In this document: positions 56,885 to 64,000 of the stretch, one piece after another
Layout: each line of letters starts with the position of its first letter
How positions within the stretch are numbered: the first letter of the stretch is position 1
Assembly (NCBI GenBank): GCA_037176725.1
Contig: JAZBRS010000026.1
Coordinates: 148,997,501 to 149,061,500, forward strand
DNA length: 64,000 nucleotides
Direction: 5' to 3'
Source of the DNA: Posidonia oceanica
Taxonomy: Eukaryota; Streptophyta; Magnoliopsida; Alismatales; Posidoniaceae
Made by a program: the position numbers and the translations under genes
The notes under the pieces: generated by a model
Databases searched by the model: none
What the model was told of the DNA's origin: nothing
The model's input: the letters and a program-made list of their open reading frames with translations, nothing else

Positions 56885-57050
56885 GCTTGCTATGCTTGCA
56901 GATGCTGATGCTTGAGGTGAGTGCTTGAATGCTTGTAAGTGCTAGTGCTTGAGAGCTAGTGCTTGCTAATGCTTGTGAGTGCTAATGCTTGAGAGCTAGT
57001 GCATGCTAATGCTTGTGAGTGCTAATGCTTGGGTGCTAGTGCAAATGCTG
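56885..57050 (-). repeat. GCTTG/GCTAGTG tandem repeat in Ogre-A2 3' UTR
   Basis: Two near-identical units of about 56 bp built from TGCTAATGCTTGTGAGTGCT and TTGAGAGCTAGTGC words, with shorter variants before them. Confidence 0.75.
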
Positions 57051-57769
57051 GGGCAGTGCAGTGTGATGCATGGAGAAGAAGTAGGGGATTCTACAGTGCA
57101 GTGCGACAAGTTGGCTGCTTGTCCAAGCTTGCGTAAAAAGCTGCTCCGGGAGGGCCAGCGTGCTTGCCGTTTGGGCAGGCTGCTAGTCCAGGGGAGACCA
57201 AGGGCCCTTGTCCGTTCGGGACAAGTAAAACAAGCAGGAGCTCGCGAGGCCGCAAGAAGGAGAAAGTGCTTGCCTCCAGGCGAGGCAGTAGACAGGCAGA
57301 AGTGGCAGAAGGGGCAATGCAATGCAAGGGGGGGTCATAAGCAATGCAAGAGAGTGAATGCAAATGCAGATGAATGCAAACACTAGAATGCTGTGCAAGT
57401 GACATGCCTATGTTAACGCTTACTGCACTGAAACTCCTTTGGGGGAAAGCGGGATGGTGCATGCACGCAGAAAAGTGGAAATGCAATGCAATGCTGTCAT
57501 TGGCCAATGCATGTAGGCCAAGCAACGGGGGTGCCATTCGCAAAGCTCAGCTGTAGACGAATGGCGATGCAAGTGCATGGGATATAGCAGAAAGTAAATA
57601 TGCTAAAAGGTAAAGCAGGGGATGTGCATGCAGCGGCGGGTACTAAAAGACCCGGGAAAGCGGAATGCGGGAGTTGATGGAAGGACCACAGAGGAGCAGC
57701 AGCGTAATAAGGGCACAATGCATGAGATGTTATGCTATGGGATGCAAGGTATGCAACAGAAAGCCAGGC

Positions 57770-58110
57770 ACGCGGAATCGAGAAAACGATCCTAGGTTAC
57801 GCACTACTACGGGCATCATCCCGAGCCGGCAATGCTATAGAAAGAAGCATGCGGGCGATGAAGATGCTGCCTTAGGCAATATGCGAACCTGGGGTTCAGA
57901 TCCTAAGCGCGCGATGTCCGTGTAATGATGAGATGCAATACCGAGACCAACTCTACAAGGAGATACAAAGAAGCTACATGATGCTATGCAATGTGAATGC
58001 TGTGAGATGCAGTGTACTAAAAGAATGAAATGCCGGGCACGCGAGACCGGGAAAACGATCCTAGTCGTGCAATGTCCGGGCGATGATGAGATGCTAATGC
58101 CACGCAACAA
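57770..58110 (-). repeat. Duplicated segment in Ogre-A2 3' UTR
   Basis: Two copies of GGCACGCG, GAAAACGATCCTAG, and AATGTCCGNGNGATGATGAG in the same order (about 57770-57925 and 58035-58110). They match the pair at 21334-21760. Confidence 0.65.
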
Positions 58111-58140
58111 AATGCTATTACACTAAGATGAAATGGATGA

Positions 58141-58880
58141 TAGGTTAACGGACCTATCGCCGGATAGTTAGGGCTATCAGCCTGCAGGGAGTTAACGGAC
58201 TCACCACCAGATAGTTGGGGCTATCAGCCCGATGGATGGTGACAGGCCAGCGAGTCTGTCAGGCAAGAGGGGTGATTACAAGTGCGACAGCTTGTAACCA
58301 CGAATGCAACGGGAATACCATACCCGAGGGTGTGGCAGAGGTCCGTAGACGCTCCCGTAACAGTTAGGGATGTCAGCCCAAATGCAGATGGAGATGGGAT
58401 ACCATAGGGCAGCTAAATAAAGATGCCCTTGGTATCGGTGAACAATACCAGGGGGCAGCCGAAGCATCCCTGGCATCAAAATGCAAGGCGGAGACAACAC
58501 TAACGGGTTTGTCAGCCGAGTAGTTAGGGCTACCAGCCCGAATGCAATGAAATGGATGTAAGGGCTCACCGTGCAAAGTGCAATGACGGTGGGGGATGCA
58601 ATGGAATAATGCAAATGCAAGGTGATAAGTTAACGGACTTATCGCCGAATAGTTGGAGATATCAGCCCGAATGCAACGCGGATATGCGGGATGACATTTT
58701 AACGGGTGTCAACCGAGCAGTTAGGGCTGCCAGCCTGATGCAGAGGAATGCAGAGTGATAGGTTAACGGACCCATCGCCGAGCAGTTAGGGCTGCTAGCC
58801 CGGATGCAGAAATGATAGCATGATAAAATGATAGGTTGACGAACCCATCGCCGAGCAGTTAGGGCTGCCAACCCAGATGC
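58141..58880 (-). repeat. About 48-bp tandem units in Ogre-A2 3' UTR
   Basis: Plus-strand units such as GGTTAACGGACCTATCGCC followed by GGATAGTTAGGGCTATCAGCC, at 58144, 58190, 58497, 58625, 58697, 58757 and 58830. It is homologous to 20232-21215 but with different copy number and spacing. Each unit has a small GGGCT..AGCCC hairpin. Confidence 0.82.
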
Positions 58881-59387
58881 AGAGGGATGCAGGAAGGAAA
58901 CAGGAAACCCATCGTGATAGGCGTGCAATGGTCTCAACGCGGGCATGCCTCGCGGCGTCACGAGGTGACAAATGAGGTAGATGCCAGTCGTCACGGACCT
59001 ACCCACGCGGTGGGTGGCAAAATTTTGAAAAGCGTGGAGCCTCTAAGCGAGGCAGGGAAAAGTGCTCATCCTTGGCTCCGATTTTCAAAAACAGGGAGAA
59101 GGGAAGATAAAGATAGCAATATATTACAGCATGCATGTTTTGGTGGCTTTGGACTTAAAGCAGCTGTTGTAGACACCCCATTCTGAGAACCCGGAAGTTG
59201 GTTGTTTTCTCCTGCAGGCTCGTGTGGACTCTGGAATGGCATCCCTTTTCTAACCCATTTTTTCTAGCCCAAACCAAACCCAAAACCTTGCCCAAAGCCC
59301 TAAAAGCCTTTACCAAGTTATTTGCAACTTTTACAACACTTCTAGGCCCAAGCCCAAGCCCTTTTGCAGCTTGTGCCACCTGAGTGT

Positions 59388-61811
59388 GTTGGACGCTGGA
59401 ACAGGCAGCGTCCAATGTTGGACGCGGCCTGTGCTAGCATCCAACGTTAGACGCCCTCTGGTCTAGCGTCCAACGGCCCGAGTGCAGCAGCGGCTGCTCC
59501 GCCCCCTCTGGCTCACCTCCTGTCCATTCCACCGCCTGTACACCACTTACTAGCCGTCCCCTCACCACTCCACACCACCCACTAGCCGCCAAGGCCGCGT
59601 GACAGCCTGCCACCAGCCAATTTCGCGCTCCTGCCCGTTTTCAACTCTCCTCCGGAGTCACCACTTTGCCAGCCTATCCCTGCCACCCCGACGACTTCGG
59701 CGACCATCCGCACCACCAGCACTAACTACCTGACATCCCTCGAAGACTTCCCACTCTTGCTTTGGCCTGCCACGCCTGCCACTGCCTGCCATTGCCTGCC
59801 AAAATCCCTGCCACTGTTGAACTTAAGCCTCCGAACCCCACAAAACAGCCTCCTTCCAGCCGTTGCAGCATTCACCACACCGAGACCAGAGAGAATTCGC
59901 CATTTCTAGAGCACAGAGCGCACTCCCCTCTCCGTCCTCGACCCTTCGCAACCTCCTCTGGAGCTCCGAGCTGCTCAAACGCCCTCGCCGAAGTTGCTGC
60001 TGCAGATACACCCACAACGCCGGTGAACGAGGTGGAGCCACTGTTCCATGCCACCAAATGGTAAGCACTTCATCCCTTATAGTCTTGCATGTCTAGTGTT
60101 ACGCTCCCATGCATTTTTACTTTTTTTTGAACTCTTTTGGTCGAGATTCGAGGCCAAGAGGAAGTTCAGTGTGTTGGATGCACCAACTGGTGCATCCAAC
60201 GTTGGATGCTTGCTGTAGCAGTGTCCAACACTCTGCTTAGCTTTGTCCTTGTTTGAATGCTTTCCATGCTTTATCTTTGCTTGCTTCTCTGTAAATATAT
60301 GCCATATGTTTCCCTTAGTGCTCCCTGATGTTATACCATGCTTATTAGTTTATCCCATGCTTATTAGAAGCCTTTTTGCATGCTTAATGATCCATCTGTC
60401 TCCTGCCTGCGTTGGACGCTAACGTGAGCCGCGTCCAACGTTGGACGCTGGTTCACCTAGCGTCCAACACCTCTGCTTGCTTTACTTTGCTGCCATGCCT
60501 CCATCATGCATATTTTGAGTATTATTTTGTGATCCATGCCTACTTAGAGATGCCTGGCCCCTATGGCAACCATGCTTAGGTTTGCTAGGATTTTTCTAAG
60601 TTGTTTACTTCTTTTGCAAAGTTTAAAGCTTTCTTCTCTCATGCATGTTCTCTCTTTCTTGCTTTCCTTAGCTCAAATGATTGCTATGCATGCTCCTGTT
60701 AGTTGTTTACAAGCCTTTAAAGTGTTTGCATGCATGTAGGTGGGGTCTGAGCTGAGCTCCCCCTTTAGAACAGGTGAGTCTGCAAGTTTGGGTCATTGGA
60801 CGCCAGAGCCTTCAGCGTCCAACGTTGGACGCTGCTAGCTCTAGCGTCCAACGTCCTGACCTCCCCATCTTTTGTTTAAAGCTTGCATATTGCCCTGATC
60901 TTGCTTGTTTACCTATCTCCTGTGTTCTTATGCATGCTTAGCCTCTCCAGCAACTGCTCTTTAACTTCTTTGAATTATTCTGGCTATTTTATGCATGTTT
61001 TTGTTGTGATGTGCCTCCCAGAGCGTTGTACGCTGCTGGTGCTGGCGTCCAACATTGGACGCTGGCCTAGCTCGCGTCCAACACTCTGGTTATGTCTCTG
61101 ACCTGGCACAGACCCCAGGTAAGGTCTGATTGCATCTTTTATACTCCTCTTGTTTGCTTGTTTGCCCTATGCACATCCAGTAGCCCAAATGCATGCTTCC
61201 CCCCCTTTTTTATTTTATTTTATTTTTCTTTTAGTTTGTTTTTTGTTTGCTTCCTCTTCTCTCTGTCTTCTGGCTTGTGTTAGACGTCTACCACTATGGC
61301 GTCTAACGTTGGACGCCATGCCTACCGGCGTCCAACAACCTATTTGTTCTGACCCTTAATCCTGGCCTACCCCTTTGCTCTAATCCCCTCCTAACCCTCA
61401 GTTAAGTTAGTCCTGAATCTCATGCACCCCTTGCACTGCATTTCTGCATCTGCATCGCATCCATATAGCCTGCATGCATTCATTTTTCTCAAAAGCATGG
61501 CTTGGTTGTTGGTCGTCCAGATCTCAGCATCCAACATTGGACGCTGGCAATCTGAGCGTCCAACACCCTCTAGCCTTCTTTCTTTTTCCTTTTTTTTTTT
61601 TTTCAAAAATCACTTTGATCTTGCCTCTGATTTCTGGGCCTTGTGTTTTGATTTCCCAGCATGTTCTATCTGGCCATGGATTTTTTACATTGCATCAAAT
61701 CCTTGTTTTCCAAGTTTGCATTGCATGTTTTCTGCATTTCGGTTTCTACCTGTGTAGGACGTGAGCTATTCCAGCATCCAACATTGGACGCTGCTGCTAG
61801 TCGCGTCCAAC
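59388..61811 (+). repeat. Array of eight twin-hairpin modules in Ogre-C LTR
   Basis: Modules start at 59388 (three stems), 60173, 60411, 60795, 61024, 61278, 61506 and 61753; spacings after the second are 238, 384, 229, 254, 228 and 247 bp. The order mirrors that of Ogre-A read in element sense. Several loops match position by position, for example ACCAACTGGT at 60182 and TGGTTCACCTA near 60449. The module at 61753 has no clear partner in Ogre-A. Confidence 0.85.
59762..60064 (+). other. Leader ORF in Ogre-C LTR ending at splice-donor-like site
   Basis: A 100-codon frame, Pro/Ser/Ala-rich, with HHTETRENSP and HSPLRPRPFATSSGA shared with 13411-13654 and a C-terminal VEPLFHATKW (VEPPFQAVKR in Ogre-A). 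It runs into ATGGTAAGC, a 5' splice-site match (GT at 60061). No known domain. Confidence 0.4.
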
Positions 61812-62654
61812 ACTTGCTGTAAGCTGCATCCCATTTTAAATGCCGAATCCATTTTGATCGCCGCCCCTTTTGCATTTCGCTAGTCCCGGTACATGCCCAC
61901 AGCACCCTTGCATGTTGTCGGGACCCTGTTTTGATTTTGCACCTCGCCCTGCACTTTTTTCCTCTTTGCACCTAGGTCCTTCTCTTTGCATTCTTGCATG
62001 CATTGCACCCCTATCATTGCACCTAGTATCTTAGGGCACTTTTGAGCACTCTTTGCTCCCATGCATATGGGAGGCCCTGTCCTGCACACCCCTAGGACCT
62101 CTTTGCACTTAGATCCATTCTTCTCCCTTGTTCTTAGCCCTCCTACCTTGAAGCCTGCACATCTTCCGATCCGACCATCAGATCTTCGCAACCAAGCTAC
62201 CTGGACAACCCCGGTAGAGCGCACTTCAACGCAGGTCAAGCACTTCTCAAGTCAGGCTTCAGATCTCCAAAGTAAATCCTTCTGAACCATTGCATATCAT
62301 TTATCGCATTTGCATGCACTGTTTTCGCGTCTCAATTTCCGTGCATATAGATTAGGGCCTCCCCCTTTGCCCATCTACTCTGCTTCCTCCTTTCGCGTCT
62401 TCTTAGTGTTTTTGGGTTGAGTTCCCCCTCGGATTCACTACTGATTGCGGCCTTCTTCCTCCTTTTCCACGATCTGATTGTGCAGCGAGCTTTGGGCAGC
62501 GTGCGAGACACATCGTGGGATGGTTTAGTGGGAAACAGTCACAGAATAGTGGTGATCCCTCCACTTGCTTCCTTTCCCCTTTACAGGTCTTCACTCCTGC
62601 ATTGTGTGGTTCTTCTGGTGTTTGTTCTTGCACTTACACCGCTTGTCTCCCCTT

Positions 62655-62698
62655 TGCATCCAAGCTGGCAGCCCTAACTGCCCGTTTGACGCCCGTCA
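62655..62698 (+). repeat. 3' UTR-type 48-bp unit inside the Ogre-C LTR
   Basis: AGCTGGCAGCCCTAACTGCC followed by CGTTTGACGCCCGTCA, matching the 3' UTR units at 20236 and 20428. It is absent from the other LTRs here. Confidence 0.7.
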
Positions 62699-62712
62699 TG
62701 TCGTCTAATCTT

Positions 62713-62975
62713 CCCCTTTGCTTGTCATACCCTTGCATTGCGTGGCTTTTTTCAAGGTTTTGCTTTTACTTCTACATCGCTTGTTTTCTCGTCCGGATTT
62801 GCTTTCGCCTTTGCTTGTCGTACTCCTGCATTGCGTGGTTTTTCTGATGTTTTGCTTTTGCAATTGCATTGCTTGTTTTCCCCCTGGATTTGCCTTCCCC
62901 TTTGCTTGTCATACCCCTGCATTGCATGGCTTTTCCGATGTTTTATTTTCGCTTGTTTCTCACGTCGTTTTGCGT
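62713..62975 (+). repeat. About 92-bp tandem repeat in Ogre-C LTR
   Basis: Units start at 62713, 62805 and 62896 with CCCTTTGCTTGTC, then TGCATTGCGTGG and a TTTTGCTTTT word. About 2.8 copies. Confidence 0.8.
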
Positions 62976-63604
62976 GTTTGACGTTGTTTTCCCTTGCATG
63001 TTGTTCACATTGCCTGGTTTTACCGCCGTTTGATTTTATCGCCTGCATTTGCATATAGAGCAGTGATGCTTACTGCCTAGAGTTCTCACGAACTAGGGTT
63101 CGCCCGGTTAGGAACACAGATAGTGCTGCTGAGCACTTAGATTGCACATTTATTTCCTTGCACACATTCCAACCCTTAGAGCACACATTTGAGCATCCAA
63201 TTAGGCATTCATGGCATTTAGGCATTCGAAGCATGCATTTCCCCTCAAAAGTGAGCGTAAGCCTAGAAAGACCGCTTCTCGGGCGTGTCGGGGTTGCCTA
63301 ACACCTTCCCCGTGCGTAACAGGAGTCCTTACCCTTTCTCTGGCCCGCAATGACCCTTTTGCCCTCGTCCTTGGTACGAGATATCCTCTTTGCATAGCAT
63401 TTGCATTGAACTGCATCTTCTTGTGTGGTTTTGCATGTTCTTCATGCATTTCCCCGGTTTTCCTCGTCTCCCGATTGAATAGACTAGGTGGCGACTCCCT
63501 TTTCTTTATCTTTCCCCTCTTCGCGTCGCTCCATCCGTGAAAACCTCTCTTTCGGGTCCCCCCTCCGGCCCGAGCCTAAAAAGAAAAAAGGCGCATTCAC
63601 AGGC

Positions 63605-63622
63605 TGGCGACTCTGCTGGGGA
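63605..63622 (+). other. Primer binding site of Ogre-C
   Basis: TGGCGACTCTGCTGGGGA, three bases after the LTR end; one difference from the PBS of Ogre-A over its length. Confidence 0.82.
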
Positions 63623-64000
63623 TCTAGACTCCAGCTTTCGTTTTTGGTTTTCTCGCCGCTTGCTTTTTGTACTTTCGCTTGCCTTATGCTTTTGCATGCC
63701 TTGCTTGCTTACCTGCTCGCTTGTTTATTTACTTGCTTTATGCCATGATTGCTTACGCTGCTTTATTTTCCCGCATTACACGCCTAAATACTTGCTTGGC
63801 ACACTATGCATGCTTTTTGTGTGATAAGTGTTTTGTTTTGCACAAATGCTATGCCACTACACATGCACATGCCATGCATACTATGCCTTTTGACATGCTA
63901 AGTGTTTCTTTCCACTATCATGTCCACATACACTTAGCACATAACATGACCATGCTTTTTGAAGTGTTGTGTGTTGATTGCTTGCCATGATTGGGTGTTT
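63623..64000 (+). other. Ogre-C leader
   Basis: Homologous to the reverse complement of about 10600-10971. It is T-rich, with no coding potential recognised before the window ends. Confidence 0.7.

Larger units (their letters stand above)
53336..59167 (-). mobile_element. Ogre-like element, 3' part (Ogre-A2): 3' UTR, PPT and 3' LTR
   Basis: A minus-strand copy: 3' UTR (59167-56638), PPT (56637-56625), LTR (56624-53336). It is inserted into the Tekay integrase and itself interrupted at 59168 by Ogre-C. Its LTR is very like that of Ogre-A, but the order of LTR and internal parts shows it is a different insertion. Confidence 0.85.
56638..59167 (-). other. 3' UTR of Ogre-A2
   Basis: Non-coding 2.5 kb homologous to 19980-22216 in reverse. 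It is rich in ATGC words. The part at about 59030-59167 matches the antisense frame region of Ogre-B and ends abruptly at GCAGCTGT, where Ogre-C starts. 57060-57760 has no recognised feature beyond low-complexity words. Confidence 0.75.
59168..63601 (+). repeat. 5' LTR of Ogre-C (4434 bp)
   Basis: Begins TGTAGACACCCCATTCTGAG and ends GCGCATTCACA. The first 2.6 kb are collinear with the reverse complement of 10992-14310. Extra sequence at about 61830-63050 includes a 3' UTR-type unit and a 92-bp tandem repeat. The conserved block is at 63255-63375, and the internal PBS-like TGGCGACTCC at 63489-63498. Confidence 0.88.
59168..64000 (+). mobile_element. Ogre-like element, 5' LTR to beyond right edge (Ogre-C)
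   Basis: Plus-strand element: LTR (59168-63601), PBS (63605-63622) and the first 378 bp of the leader. The coding part lies outside the window. It is inserted in the 3' UTR of Ogre-A2. The LTR is about 1.1 kb longer than that of Ogre-A. Confidence 0.88.

Overview
This is repeat DNA from a plant nuclear genome, most likely a flowering plant. I find no host protein-coding gene, rRNA or tRNA gene. Essentially all 64 kb is retrotransposon sequence: Ty3/gypsy LTR elements of three lineages (Tat/Ogre-like, Tekay/Del chromovirus-like, Athila-like) and plant L1-type LINEs, inserted into one another. Lineage calls rest on domain motifs, primer binding sites, polypurine tracts and LTR termini read by eye; no database was searched. 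The host call is inference from these element types.
Layout, left to right. 1-14310: minus-strand Ogre/Tat element (Ogre-A) with 5' LTR (10992-14310), PBS, gag, protease, RT, two RNase H domains and integrase, running off the left edge. 14311-15181: broken Athila-like LTR. 15182-19222: minus-strand Tekay element (gag, PBS, 5' LTR). 19223-24555: 3' part of a plus-strand Ogre element (Ogre-B) with a tandem-repeat 3' UTR, PPT and 3' LTR. 24556-25262: piece of another LTR. 25263-30831: minus-strand Athila-like element with gag and protease only. 30832-31033 and 47285-47415: two pieces of an old LINE (LINE-a), split by a second LINE (LINE-b, 31034-47284). LINE-b is itself split by a gag-only Tat-like element (36785-46477) with two LTRs and the target duplication GGTTC. 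47416-53335: minus-strand Tekay 3' LTR and integrase end, with a plus-strand solo Tekay LTR inside (48405-51088). 53336-59167: 3' part of a minus-strand Ogre element (Ogre-A2). 59168-64000: plus-strand Ogre 5' LTR, PBS and leader (Ogre-C), inserted in Ogre-A2 and running off the right edge.
The nesting gives a relative order. LINE-a is oldest. It was hit by the Athila-like element, LINE-b and a Tekay element; LINE-b was hit by the gag-only element; the Tekay copy was hit by a solo LTR and Ogre-A2; Ogre-A2 was hit by Ogre-C. All coding parts are decayed, mostly by in-frame stops and strikingly often TAG, as expected from methylcytosine decay.
The most unusual signal is a family of twin-hairpin modules with the core GCGTCCAACGTTGGACGC. 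They recur seven or eight times in each of three Ogre LTRs at a rough 230-250 bp spacing. Analogous hairpins with different stem words occur in the Tekay, Ogre-B and gag-only element LTRs. Other points of note are a second PBS-like motif inside every Ogre LTR, a 3' UTR repeat unit inside the Ogre-C LTR, and a leader ORF ending at a splice-donor-like site in the Ogre LTRs.
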